Notes: generated by a model not told the origin, from the sequence alone. Counted from the first letter of the stretch, positions 33,778 through 42,096 are shown. The stretch is DNA of 64,000 bases from Planctomonas deserti (GCF_003067705.1 NZ_QANL01000001.1:558001-622000); one strand, 5' to 3'. Translations and numbers: made by a program.

Positions 33778-34971
33778 ATGCCGAGCGCCGACTTCGACGC
33801 GAGATCCGCAGCCGAGCTCCGCGAGCACGGCAGCCTCAAGTGGTCGATGTACCCGGACACCATCGGCGCCTTCGTGGCCGAGATGGACTTCGGGATCGCG
33901 CCAGAGGTGAGCGCGGCGCTGCACGCGGCTATCGATGGGGCGGTCACCGGGTACCTGCCCGCTGACCTGGCGGACGCGATGTCCGCGGCGACCGCCGCCT
34001 GGTACCGAGACGCGTACGGATGGGCGGTACCCGCCGCGCGCGTGCACCCGGTCGCCGACGTGATCGCCGCGTTCGAGCTCGCGATTCAGAAGTACTCGCG
34101 TCCCGGGTCGAAGGTGATCGTGCCGACGCCCGCCTACATGCCGTTCCTCTTCGTGCCGCAGGCCCTCGGCCGCGAGGTGATCGAGGTGCCGAGCGTCGAG
34201 GTCGACGGGCGCTGGCGGATGGACCTGGCCGGCGTGGAGCGGGCGTTCGACGACGGCGGCCACCTGCTGGTGCTCTGCAATCCGCACAACCCGCTCGGCA
34301 CGGTGGCGACGCGCGACGAACTGCGGGCTATCGCCGATCTCGTGGAGCGCCGGGGCGGCCGGGTGTTCTCCGACGAGATTCACGCCCCGCTCGTCTACGC
34401 CGGCAGCACGCACGTGCCGTACGCGTCGCTTTCGCCCGTCACCGCCGCCCACACCGTGACGGCCACCTCCGCCTCGAAGGCCTGGAACCTGGCCGGGCTC
34501 AAGTGCGCGCAGGTGATCCTCTCCAACGACGCGGATGAGGCGCACTGGCAGACATTCGGCGCCATGGCGAGCCACGGAGCGAGCAACCTGGGTGTGATCG
34601 GCAACACCGCCGCGTATACCTCGGGCGGGCGCTGGCTGGGTGAGGTGCTCGAGTACCTCGACGGCAACCGGATGCTCGTGGGCGAGATGGTGGCCGAGCA
34701 CCTGCCCGGCATCGCCTACACCGCGCCCGAGGGCACCTACATCGCCTGGCTGGACTTCCGGACGTGCGGCATCGAGGGCGACGTGGCCGAGTTCTTCCGC
34801 GCGAACGCGGGCGTTGCTCTGACCGACGGTGCCGCCTGCGGAGAGGTCGGCGCGGGCTTCGCGCGCTTCGTGTTCGCGCTGCCGCGCCCGCTCCTCCGCG
34901 AGGCCTTCGCGCGCATGGGCGACGCCCTCCGCCGCCGTGCCACCCCGCTCCCCGTCTCCTCGACGGGGTAG
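33778..34971 (+). CDS. MalY/PatB-type PLP-dependent enzyme (aminotransferase class I/II)
   Basis: 397 residues. LREHGSLKWSMYPDTIGAFV followed by AEMDFGIAPEVSAALHAAID is the PatB/MalY N-terminal motif (W-x-x-YP-D; MDF). VVPTPAYMPF-like VPTPAYMPFLFVPQALGREV, LLVLCNPHNPLGTVATRDEL (NPHNP), VFSDEIHAPLVYAG (D for PLP) and TSASKAWNLAGLKCAQVILS (PLP Lys) follow. PatB enzymes cleave cystathionine-like C-S bonds. ATG 33778 with GGAG 10 bases before is preferred; a GTG at 33736 overlapping the ATP-grasp stop is possible. Confidence 0.88.
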   Translation: MPSADFDARSAAELREHGSLKWSMYPDTIGAFVAEMDFGIAPEVSAALHAAIDGAVTGYLPADLADAMSAATAAWYRDAYGWAVPAARVHPVADVIAAFELAIQKYSRPGSKVIVPTPAYMPFLFVPQALGREVIEVPSVEVDGRWRMDLAGVERAFDDGGHLLVLCNPHNPLGTVATRDELRAIADLVERRGGRVFSDEIHAPLVYAGSTHVPYASLSPVTAAHTVTATSASKAWNLAGLKCAQVILSNDADEAHWQTFGAMASHGASNLGVIGNTAAYTSGGRWLGEVLEYLDGNRMLVGEMVAEHLPGIAYTAPEGTYIAWLDFRTCGIEGDVAEFFRANAGVALTDGAACGEVGAGFARFVFALPRPLLREAFARMGDALRRRATPLPVSSTG

Positions 34972-35005
34972 GGGATCGCGCCGTCCGCAGTGGAGATCGG
35001 CTCCC

Positions 35006-35322
35006 GTCCCTTCGACAAGCTCAGGGACCGTATGGTGCCGTCCCGCGGGCGCGTCTGCCTGCGTCCCTTCGACAAGCTCAGGACCGTATGGTGCCGTCCC
35101 GCGGGTGCGTTTGCCTGCGTCCCTTCGACAGGCTCAGGGACCGTATGGTGCCGTCCCGCGGGCGCGTTTGCCTGCGTCCCTTCGACAGGCTCAGGGACCG
35201 TATGACGCCGTCCCGCGGGCAGGCGCGTCGGGGCCCGTCCCTTCGACGGGCTCAGGGACCGTGTGGTGGTGTCGGGCGGGCAGGAGCTAGCCCCACGGTC
35301 GCTGAGCCTGTCGAAGCGACGT
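35006..35322. repeat. 57-bp tandem hairpin-repeat array (right of PatB gene)
   Basis: CGTCCCTTCGACARGCTCAG followed by GGACCGTATGGTGCCGTCCC starts at 35006, 35063, 35119 and 35176, with a diverged unit at 35237 and an inverted GTCGCT-type copy near 35297-35321. The second copy has lost one G (AGGACC). Fills the 380 bases between the PatB-like and DUF222-HNH genes. Confidence 0.92.
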
Positions 35323-35351
35323 GACGTTCCTCGCGGACTGAGGTCACCGCG

Positions 35352-36737
35352 CTAGAACGGCGGGTCGTCCGGGGTCGGTGCCGCACTTCCCTGCGTTTGC
35401 AGGTGCTTCCGCTTGGGCGGGCGGATGTGTGTCGCCGGCTCGGTCTCGTACTCGTGTCCGCTCGGCGAGAGCCACCGCACCCTTCCGCCGCCAGCCGAGC
35501 GCGACGACCACGCAGTGTGGTGCTTCACCCGGTGGTGCGATCGGCACAGGTGCACGAGGTTCCCGTAGTCGGTGCCGCCGCCGTACTGCCAGTCCGTCAC
35601 GTGATCCACGTCGGCACGGGCGGCGGATCGGTTGCAGCCCGGGAAGCGGCACGTCTCGTCCCGAACCCGAAGCCACGTCCGCAGATCCTTCGGTACCGCG
35701 TACCGATCACGCCCGACGGAGAGCACTGCACCCGTCTCGGGGTGCGTGAGGATGCGGGTGAAGCTCGGCGCACGCACGGCGATCCTTCTCGCGGTGTCCG
35801 CGTCGATCGGCCCATACCCCTCGAGCGTGCCCGGCTCCTCGGAGCGGCCGAGGAGCGTGAGCACCGGCACGGTCACCAGAACGCGCGGGCGGATGCCGAC
35901 CCCGATCGGTGCGTCGATGCGCCGGCCTGACCCATCCTTCAGGTCCTCGCCCGTCGCTCCGGAGTCGGAGGAGGGCGTCGCCGTGGTGGTGCCGTCGAGG
36001 AGCAGGTCGGTGAACGCGTCGGCCATGAGCTGTGTCCGCGTCCTCTCCTCCCCCGGCTCTGCCTTCAACCCCTCAGCGATGTCACGCAGCCGATTCGCGA
36101 TCCCCGTGATCTCCGGTGCGGGGAGGAAGGCGTTCAGCCACGCCATGCCGTCCTGCGCCGGGCAGGTCTCCACGTGCCGGTCCGTGACCGACTTCGTGTG
36201 CCGCTCCTGGATCGACTCCGGGTGGAGGCGCTCGCGCAGGTCGCGGGTGGCGCGGTCGAGCTTCGGCGCGGTCAGGCTCTCGGCCTTGGGCAGCACCGCT
36301 TCCTCCACCGCCACTACTCCTGCGGGTGGGAGGGTGGCGGTGTGGTCGATCAAGACTTGGGCGTGGCGGTAGCCGATGCGGCCGTCCTGCAGCGCCTTTC
36401 GGGTGGCGGGGAGGTCGTGGACGAGCGCCTGGCTCTCGGCGATGAGGTTCTCCGCAGCGCGTTCCGAGATGCGGAGGGCGCAGGCGAGTTCGGTGACCAG
36501 GACCCGGTGTCCCGCGACCCTCGATGACCAGCGCGGGCCTCCGGTGGTGGGGACGGAGAGGTCCGCGGCCTCCGTCCAGAGCCGAGCACGGTCGATGGCC
36601 TCGGCACGGCAGGCGGTGGCCCAGCGGGAGAAGCCCTCGAACATCCTCACCGCGTCGATCATCGCGGCGAAGGTCTCCGCGGCGTCCTGCGGTGTGTCGG
36701 GTGGAACGGGTTCGGGTGGGAACGTCGGTGTTTCCAT
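35352..36737 (-). CDS. DUF222 / HNH endonuclease domain protein (13E12-repeat type)
   Basis: 461 residues. The helical N-domain (ERAAENLIAESQALVHDLPA, LQDGRIGYRHAQVLIDHTAT) is DUF222, and the C-domain CRFPGCNRSAARADVDHVTD followed by NLVHLCRSHHRVKHHTAW is HNH with a CxxC zinc pair and DH metal site. Such proteins resemble the Mycobacterium 13E12 family, which is duplicated and dispersed. Start ATG 36737; a GTG at 36743 adds two residues. It is bracketed by hairpin-repeat arrays on both sides. The target is unknown. Confidence 0.93.
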   Translation of the reverse strand: METPTFPPEPVPPDTPQDAAETFAAMIDAVRMFEGFSRWATACRAEAIDRARLWTEAADLSVPTTGGPRWSSRVAGHRVLVTELACALRISERAAENLIAESQALVHDLPATRKALQDGRIGYRHAQVLIDHTATLPPAGVVAVEEAVLPKAESLTAPKLDRATRDLRERLHPESIQERHTKSVTDRHVETCPAQDGMAWLNAFLPAPEITGIANRLRDIAEGLKAEPGEERTRTQLMADAFTDLLLDGTTTATPSSDSGATGEDLKDGSGRRIDAPIGVGIRPRVLVTVPVLTLLGRSEEPGTLEGYGPIDADTARRIAVRAPSFTRILTHPETGAVLSVGRDRYAVPKDLRTWLRVRDETCRFPGCNRSAARADVDHVTDWQYGGGTDYGNLVHLCRSHHRVKHHTAWSSRSAGGGRVRWLSPSGHEYETEPATHIRPPKRKHLQTQGSAAPTPDDPPF

Positions 36738-36828
36738 GCCCACATCGAACCAGGAACCACCGACATCGCCTTTGCCGTGGATGTCGGGATTGTGGAGGGT
36801 GTGGAGAACTCCCGCGGGCGAGCTACGC

Positions 36829-36966
36829 GCGTCCCTTCGACGGGCTCAGGGACCGTGGGAGGCACCTCCGAGGCGCGTCGCGTTGCGTCCCTTCGACAGG
36901 CTCAGGGACCGCATGAGGGCACCCCACAGCCCGTTGCGTTGCGTCCCCCGACCCGCTCAGGGACCG
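36829..36966. repeat. Three hairpin repeats between DUF222-HNH and chorismate mutase
   Basis: CGTCCCTTCGACGGGCTCAG (near 36830), CGTCCCTTCGACAGGCTCAG (near 36887) and a degenerate CCCCGACCCGCTCAGG copy (near 36945). All in the same orientation, about 57 bases apart. Confidence 0.85.
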
Positions 36967-36974
36967 CGGGGCGG

Positions 36975-37322
36975 CTAGTCCGCGGTCGGGGAGGTCGCCG
37001 CGATCTGCTCGTGGTGGTGGATGACCTCCGCGACGATGAAGTTCAGGAACTTCTCCGCGAACGCCGGGTCCAGGCGCGACTCCTCGGCCAGCGAGCGGAG
37101 GCGGTGGATCTGCGCGCGCTCGCGGTCGGGGTCGGCCGGCGGCAGACCGTGGGCCGCCTTCAGCCGCCCGACCTGCTGCGTGAACTTGAAGCGCTCGGCG
37201 AGCAGGTGCACCAGCGCGGCATCGATGTTGTCGATGCTCTGCCGGATGTCCAGCAGCTCGTCGAGCGCCTCGCGCTCGTCCTCCGTGCGCTCCACACCGA
37301 CAGGGCCGTTCACAGAAACCAT
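36975..37322 (-). CDS. Chorismate mutase, AroQ type
   Basis: 115 residues of all-helical AroQ fold: ELLDIRQSIDNIDAALVHLL followed by AERFKFTQQVGRLKAAHGLP and DPDRERAQIHRLRSLAEESR, with FLNFIVAEVIHHHEQI. R-x2-I-D-x2-D-x2-L-x2-L-x-ERF holds active-site arginines and VGRLK the lysine. It converts chorismate to prephenate for Phe/Tyr. TAGGGT seven bases ahead of the ATG suggests a leaderless message. It is unlinked to other aro genes here. Confidence 0.93.
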   Translation of the reverse strand: MVSVNGPVGVERTEDEREALDELLDIRQSIDNIDAALVHLLAERFKFTQQVGRLKAAHGLPPADPDRERAQIHRLRSLAEESRLDPAFAEKFLNFIVAEVIHHHEQIAATSPTAD

Positions 37323-37347
37323 GCCTTCGACCCTAGCGGCCCGTCGG

Positions 37348-38682
37348 TCACTTCTTGGCGGGCGTCACGTCCACGAACGCCTTGCGGGGGTGCTCCGTCG
37401 CGGACAGCGACGTGAGGTCGCGGGGCGTCACCAATCCGGTCACCCAGCCGCCCAGGATGCGCACCTTGCGCCCCACGGTCGGCATGGCGAGCCCGTGGTA
37501 GCCGCGGTGCGCCAGCCAGGCGAGCGGACCGCGCAGCTTGAGGCTGCGGATCTTGCCCGCACCCTTGCCGAAGCCGTAGCTCGCGACGGTGCCGATGGAG
37601 CCGTGGCGGTACTCGACCACCTCGCCGCCCTGCATCTCCGCGACGATGTTCTTGGCCAGCAGCTTCGCCTGGCGCACCGCGTTCTGGGCGTTCGGCGGGT
37701 AGTACGCGGGCTGCGTTGCGGCCGTGAGGTCGGGCACCTGCGCGTTGTCGCCCGCCGCCCAGGCGCCGTCCACGCGGCCGCCGTCCTCGCGGATCACCTG
37801 GAGCTTCGCGTTCGCGTTCACGTGCCCCTTGGGGCCGCGGGGGATGTCGGTGCGGTCGAGCACCGGGTTCGGCTTCACGCCCGCGGTCCAGACGATCGTG
37901 CCCGCCGGGATCACCTCGCCCGTGCTCAGCACGACGTCGCTGTTCTCGCACGACTTCACGGTGGTCTTGAAGCGCACGTCGATGCCGCGGGATCGCAGCT
38001 CGGCGAGCGTGTACTTCGACAGGGTGGGACCGACCTCGGGCGCGACGCGGTCCAGGGCCTCGATGAGCACCCAGTTCAGCTCGGAGCGGTCGAGCTGGGG
38101 GTAGGTGTCCACGGCGAGCTTGGACAGGTCGTTGAGCTCACCGAGCGCCTCGACACCGGTGTAGCCGCCGCCGATGAACACGAACGTCAGCGCCTTCTTG
38201 CGCTCGGCGGGGTCAGTCGTCGACGCGGCGAGCGCGATGTTGTCGAGCACCCGGTCGCGCACGTACTGCGCCTCCTCGAGCGTCTTGAAGCCCACGGCGT
38301 TCTCGGAGAGGCCCGGCGTGGGGAAGGTGCGGGTGACGGCGCCGGTGGCGAAGACCACGTGGTCGTACGTCACCTCCTTCTTCTCCCCCGTGATCGACTC
38401 GAGCACCGCGGTCTTCGCGGTGGAGTCGAGGCTCTCGAGCTTGCCGCGGAACACCTCGACCTTGCGCAGGTGCTGGGTGAGCGGCACCGTGACGTTCTTC
38501 GGGTCCACCTGGCCGCCGGCGACCTCGGGCAGCAGCGGCTGGTACGTCATGTACGGGTTCGGCTCGACGACGGTGACGCGCATCGGCGTGGACGACATGG
38601 CCTTCTGCAGACCCCATGCGGTGTAGAGGCCGACGTAGCCTCCGCCGAGGATGAGCACGTGCGGGCGGGAGGGTCCTGACAT
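37348..38682 (-). CDS. ndh: Type II NADH dehydrogenase (NDH-2)
   Basis: 444 residues. PHVLILGGGYVGLYTAWGLQ is the FAD site; LPEVAGGQVDPKNVTVPLTQ and DHVVFATGAVTRTFPTPGLS follow; FVFIGGGYTGVEALGELNDL near residue 170 binds NADH; TIVWTAGVKPNPV and WAAGDNAQVPDLTAATQPAY (FAD second part) and a membrane-associating C-terminus (KLRGPLAWLAHRGYHGLAMP) complete an NDH-2. It passes electrons from NADH to quinone without proton pumping. Start has AGAGGAG ahead. Confidence 0.93.
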   Translation of the reverse strand: MSGPSRPHVLILGGGYVGLYTAWGLQKAMSSTPMRVTVVEPNPYMTYQPLLPEVAGGQVDPKNVTVPLTQHLRKVEVFRGKLESLDSTAKTAVLESITGEKKEVTYDHVVFATGAVTRTFPTPGLSENAVGFKTLEEAQYVRDRVLDNIALAASTTDPAERKKALTFVFIGGGYTGVEALGELNDLSKLAVDTYPQLDRSELNWVLIEALDRVAPEVGPTLSKYTLAELRSRGIDVRFKTTVKSCENSDVVLSTGEVIPAGTIVWTAGVKPNPVLDRTDIPRGPKGHVNANAKLQVIREDGGRVDGAWAAGDNAQVPDLTAATQPAYYPPNAQNAVRQAKLLAKNIVAEMQGGEVVEYRHGSIGTVASYGFGKGAGKIRSLKLRGPLAWLAHRGYHGLAMPTVGRKVRILGGWVTGLVTPRDLTSLSATEHPRKAFVDVTPAKK

Positions 38683-38783
38683 GGTGTTGCTCCTCTTCTC
38701 GGCGGGTGGGACGCCTCCAATCGTGCTCCAATCCGCCGTTCTCTGCTAGCGAAAAGGGCAAGCAGAACGTGTGCCCGACCGAC

Positions 38784-38812
38784 TTGACAGCCGATCTGGA
38801 TGGAGTTAAAAC
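38784..38812 (+). promoter_or_regulatory. Consensus sigma-A promoter of the hsp20 gene
   Basis: TTGACA (38784-38789), 17 bases, TAAAAC (38807-38812). It is one of the best promoter matches in the window and implies a leader of about 95 bases before the GTG at 38913. Confidence 0.7.
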
Positions 38813-38868
38813 ATGTGGTGTAGCTGCCCCGAGGGCCGCGCACCGGCCCCGACGGGGCGCACACCGGA

Positions 38869-38891
38869 CGTCTCTGGACGGTCCAGAGACG
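38869..38891 (+). promoter_or_regulatory. Perfect hairpin in hsp20 leader
   Basis: CGTCTCTGGAC / GTCCAGAGACG are perfect arms with a single central G, eight bases before the GGAGG Shine-Dalgarno box (38900-38904). A second hairpin, GCCCC-GAC-GGGGC, sits at 38846-38858. A structured leader fits thermal or other post-transcriptional control. Confidence 0.55.
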
Positions 38892-38912
38892 CATGTCTTG
38901 GAGGTGATTGGT

Positions 38913-39371
38913 GTGGCTACCCGTATCGACCCGTTCCGCGACATGGACCGCCTGTTCGACCAGGTGATGGGGAATGTCCGAAACTCGGCGCTCATGCCGC
39001 TGGACCTGTACCGCACGGGCGATCACTACGTCCTGCAGTTCGACATCCCGGGCGCGGACCCGGGTTCGATCGACGTGCAGGCGCAGGACCGCATCCTGAC
39101 GGTCACCGCACATCGCTCGACGCACGAGGGCGGCGACGTGCAGTGGCTGGCCCACGAGCGGCCGACCGGCACGTACGCGCGCCAGCTGTCGCTCGGCCGT
39201 GACGCCGACCTCGACCGCATCGAGGCGACGTTCGCCGACGGCGTGCTCACGCTCAGCATCCCGGTGGCGGCGGAGGCGAAGCCTCGCAAGGTCGAGGTGA
39301 TGCACCGCTCGAGCGGGCAGGACGCGACGCCGCAGTCCGCCCTGACGAGCGAGTCGTCCGCGACGAGCTGA
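38913..39371 (+). CDS. Small heat-shock protein Hsp20 (alpha-crystallin)
   Basis: 152 residues. RIDPFRDMDRLFDQVMG is the N-terminal arm. Alpha-crystallin domain from MPLDLYRTGDHYVLQFDIPG through HYVLQF, GSIDVQAQDRILTVTAHRST, TYARQLSLGRDADLDRIEAT and FADGVLTLSIPVAAEAKPRK (A-x-x-x-x-G-V-L motif). Chaperone that holds unfolding proteins. Start GTG 38913 is 8 bases after GGAGG; an in-frame GTG at 38904 lies inside that box. It is divergent from ndh and ends at a shared terminator with Ohr. Confidence 0.92.
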   Translation: MATRIDPFRDMDRLFDQVMGNVRNSALMPLDLYRTGDHYVLQFDIPGADPGSIDVQAQDRILTVTAHRSTHEGGDVQWLAHERPTGTYARQLSLGRDADLDRIEATFADGVLTLSIPVAAEAKPRKVEVMHRSSGQDATPQSALTSESSATS

Positions 39372-39432
39372 TCCCGCGACTCGTCGGGCACGACCACAGG
39401 GGCGAGGGGTCCCGGCGGCGTCGGACCGCCGG

Positions 39433-39490
39433 GACCGGCGCCAGACAGGGATCCCGAGGCCGGACAGGAATCCTGAGGCCGGACACGAAC
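39433..39490. repeat. Short tandem repeat GGCCGGACAGGAATCCTGA
   Basis: Three imperfect ~19-20-base units (CCAGACAGGGATCCCGAGG, CCGGACAGGAATCCTGAGG, CCGGACACGAACCCGG) just upstream of the hsp20/ohr terminator. Each unit holds a small GGATCC/AATCC-type dyad. Confidence 0.6.
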
Positions 39491-39502
39491 CCGGAGAACG
39501 AG

Positions 39503-39533
39503 AGAAGGGGACCCCGCGGGGTCCCCTTCTTTC
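39503..39533. terminator. Strong bidirectional terminator between hsp20 and ohr
   Basis: A perfect 28-bp palindrome: 14-base arms AGAAGGGGACCCCG (39503-39516) and CGGGGTCCCCTTCT (39517-39530), followed by TTCC and preceded by a purine-rich flank. It serves the convergent hsp20 and ohr genes. It is the longest perfect palindrome I found. Confidence 0.88.
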
Positions 39534-39567
39534 CGTTCCGCGCCCGCTTCGAGCGGGTCCCACGGGA

Positions 39568-39987
39568 CTATTCGACGATGTTGAGCTTCACGTCCATGTT
39601 GCCGCGCGTGGCGTTGGAGTAGGGGCAGATGGTGTGCGCCTTCTCCGCCAGCTGCTCGGCCTCGTCACGGCTCACGTTGGGCACGTAGACGTCGAGCTCG
39701 GCCTGGATGCCGAAGCCGCCGTTCCCGTTGCTGCCGATGCCGACGCTCGCCGAGACGGCGGCGTTCGTGGTGTCGAGCTTCAGCTCCTTTCCTGCGGCGT
39801 GCAGGGCGCCGAGGAAGCAGGCCGAGTACCCGGCGGCGAACAGCTGCTCGGGGTTGGTTCCCTCGCCCGAGCCGCCGAGCTCCTTGGGGGGTCGGGTCTC
39901 CAGGTCGAGTCGGTCGTCCTCGGTGCGGACTCGTCCGTCACGTCCTCCACCGGAGGCGTGTGCGATTGCGGTGTAGATGGCTTCCAT
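39568..39987 (-). CDS. Organic hydroperoxide resistance protein (Ohr/OsmC)
   Basis: 139 residues. GTNPEQLFAAGYSACFLGAL holds the peroxidatic Cys (A-C-F-x-x-A-L) and HTICPYSNATRGNMDVKLNI the resolving Cys (C-P-Y-S-x-A-T-R-x-N), both diagnostic of Ohr rather than OsmC. The dimeric enzyme uses a lipoyl protein as reductant to destroy organic peroxides. GGGGAA precedes the ATG. No MarR-type OhrR gene is adjacent. Confidence 0.93.
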   Translation of the reverse strand: MEAIYTAIAHASGGGRDGRVRTEDDRLDLETRPPKELGGSGEGTNPEQLFAAGYSACFLGALHAAGKELKLDTTNAAVSASVGIGSNGNGGFGIQAELDVYVPNVSRDEAEQLAEKAHTICPYSNATRGNMDVKLNIVE

Positions 39988-40022
39988 TTCCCCAGTCCAT
40001 CACGGCCGCCTGTGGGGTGCGT

Positions 40023-40646
40023 TCAGCCGGCCCTCAGCCGCGCGTCCAGGCCCTCCCGCACGCGCGGCCAGTCGTCGACGATGACCGAGAACACCGCGGC
40101 GTCACGCCAGGATCCGTCGGCGCGGCGCGCGTCCCGCCGGGTCACGCCCTCGAACGTGGCGCCGAGCTTGGCGATGGCGGCCCGCGATCGGTCGTTGCGC
40201 GCATCCGCCTGGATCTTCACGCGGCCGAACCCCGAGTCGAAGGCGAGCCCGAGCAGAAGTCGCTTGGCCGCCGGGTTCACCGCCGTGCCCCACACGTCCG
40301 GGTCGTACGCCGTCCAACCGAGGTGGACGCGCTCGGTGGCGGGCTCGAACTCGGCGAGGGACGACGTGCCGACGAGTCGTCCCTCCTCCGGCCCTGACGA
40401 CAGCCGGATGGCGAACGGCAGCCCGGTGCGCCAGGGGTAGTAGGTTTCCGCCCACTCGGCGAAGGCGTCCGCGGTATCGCGGTAGCCCGCGGGCCCGCCC
40501 CCGTAGCCGCCGGCGAAGACCTCGGGCCGGCCGATGGCGCGGAACAGCTCGGGCAGCGCCTGCCGGGTGAGCGGCTCGAGCCGGACGACGGGCCCCTCGA
40601 GGACCTGGGGAACGGGGATGCGGAGCGGCACGGCGGGCGAGGTCAC
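40023..40646 (-). CDS. GNAT N-acetyltransferase (RimJ/RimL type)
   Basis: 207 residues from GTG 40646 with CAGACT six bases ahead of the start (leaderless-like). VVRLEPLTRQALPELFRAIG, RLVGTSSLAEFEPATERVHL, GWTAYDPDVWGTAVNPAAKR (G-W-T-x(5)-WG-T acetyl-CoA loop) and VKIQADARNDRSRAAIAKLG, ATFEGVTRRDARRADGSWRD follow: the RimJ/RimL pattern. Acceptor unknown. The longer in-frame reading upstream is Arg-rich and is dropped. Confidence 0.85.
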   Translation of the reverse strand: MTSPAVPLRIPVPQVLEGPVVRLEPLTRQALPELFRAIGRPEVFAGGYGGGPAGYRDTADAFAEWAETYYPWRTGLPFAIRLSSGPEEGRLVGTSSLAEFEPATERVHLGWTAYDPDVWGTAVNPAAKRLLLGLAFDSGFGRVKIQADARNDRSRAAIAKLGATFEGVTRRDARRADGSWRDAAVFSVIVDDWPRVREGLDARLRAG

Positions 40647-40775
40647 GATCCCAGTCTGGAGGGTGGGGTCGGCCCGCTCGAATCCGCGCGCTCGAATCGG
40701 CCGGGTCCGCATAGACCGGGCTCGCGAGTCCGGGCCCGCGGCTTGGCTTCCGCACGGGACACCCTCCGGTGCGGG

Positions 40776-42059
40776 CTACTCGCCGGCGGCGGGGAGGAAG
40801 CGCCACATCTCCCGCTGGACCATGATCGCCAGCTCGCGCAGCAGGTCCGTGTCGATGTCGTCGGCACGCCGCCGCGGGTGCGAGTCCAGCACGCAGAGCG
40901 CGCCGATCCGCTCGCCGGTGGGCGCCTCGATGGGGAAGCCCGCGTAGAACCGCATCGAGTGCTGGCCGCTCAGCAGGGGACTCGATCCGAAGCGCTCGTC
41001 GAGGGCGATGTCTCGCACGACCGTCGCCTCGCTGTCCTGCAGCGCGAACTCGGAGAACGACGCGCTCCAGGGCACCTCGGCGAGCCCCGAGCCCGCCGCG
41101 GCCAGGTGGAACTGCCGGTCCCGGTCAAGCACGGTCACGAGGGCGGCGTCCGTCTTGAAGGCGCGGCGGGCGAGCGACAGGATGTAGTCGAGGTCGACCT
41201 GGGAGGTCCGCGCCGCGCTGGCGAAGGTGTCCACGACGCTCTGCCGGCGGGCCTCGTCCGCGGCCGCGTCCCGATCCTCGCGCCGCCGGTTCCTGCGCCT
41301 CTCCCGCCGGTCGGGGCCGCCGTCCTCGGTGCCACCGAGCAGCGGGGCCACCCGTTCGGCGAGGACGGAGCCCCACGCCGAGAACGAGGCGAGCGCCTCA
41401 TCCGGGTCGGTCAGGTGGGCGGCCTCACCCGTCGTCGGCACGAAGGTCGCGGAGGGGACGGCGCTGCACAGGGCCTCGGCCTCGGCGTCCAGGGCGGCGG
41501 CATGACCGTCCTCGACGCGGTCCAGCCTCCGGCCGCTGCCCGGCACCCGCACCGGGCGCACGCCCGTCACGATGACGGGCACGCCGGGCGCTCGCTGATC
41601 GATCTCGGCCACGAGCTCGGCGAGGTCCCGCGCCCAGTGGGACGGCGGCGTGAGCGACGCGGCCTCCGTCGAGCCCAGCACGAGCACGATGGCCCCGTAG
41701 CGGAGGAGGTCGCGGTCGGCGACCATCGCCGCCACCTCGCCCACGCGCAGGTCCTCGCGGGCCACCAGGTCGACGGTGCTGCCGCATCCGGTGATGGCGG
41801 TCAGGCTCCGCGCGAGGGACCCCGGGAGGGCCAGCTCGTGCGTGGTCACGCCCCACCCGAGCGCGGGCCCGCTGCCGAGGATCAGCAGCCGATCGACGTC
41901 GTGTCCCCGCGCGTGACCGAGCGGGGCGTCCTCCGGGCGGATCACGGCGGCCAGCGCGTGCCGCACCCGCGCCGCGCGCAGCCGCAAGAGGGGTACAAGC
42001 GCGGGATTGCCGCCGCGCGGACTGTCGGGCGGTCTTCGTTCCTGGCCGGTACTCAGCAT
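40776..42059 (-). CDS. Degenerate SGNH-hydrolase-fold plus GAF domain protein
   Basis: 427 residues. The first ~250 resemble an SGNH/GDSL hydrolase but lack its active-site residues: block I is LILGSGPALGWG (no GDS), block III is VLVLGSTEAASLTPP (no GxND), and no DxxH is seen near EALASFSAWGSVLAERVAPL. The C-terminal half, DYILSLARRAFKTDAALVTV through ATVVRDIALDERF and MRFYAGFPIEAPTGERIGAL CVLD, is a GAF domain. GGGGGAG lies before ATG 42059. A sensory or scaffold role is inferred; the effector is unknown. Confidence 0.82.
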   Translation of the reverse strand: MLSTGQERRPPDSPRGGNPALVPLLRLRAARVRHALAAVIRPEDAPLGHARGHDVDRLLILGSGPALGWGVTTHELALPGSLARSLTAITGCGSTVDLVAREDLRVGEVAAMVADRDLLRYGAIVLVLGSTEAASLTPPSHWARDLAELVAEIDQRAPGVPVIVTGVRPVRVPGSGRRLDRVEDGHAAALDAEAEALCSAVPSATFVPTTGEAAHLTDPDEALASFSAWGSVLAERVAPLLGGTEDGGPDRRERRRNRRREDRDAAADEARRQSVVDTFASAARTSQVDLDYILSLARRAFKTDAALVTVLDRDRQFHLAAAGSGLAEVPWSASFSEFALQDSEATVVRDIALDERFGSSPLLSGQHSMRFYAGFPIEAPTGERIGALCVLDSHPRRRADDIDTDLLRELAIMVQREMWRFLPAAGE

Positions 42060-42096
42060 GTGTGTCTCCCCCGGGTCCGAGCCTATCGTTACCGGG

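Noticed and set aside
34990-35330. CRISPR array or insertion sequence ends
   Set aside because: 57-bp units with identical spacers and no transposase; better explained as hairpin repeats.
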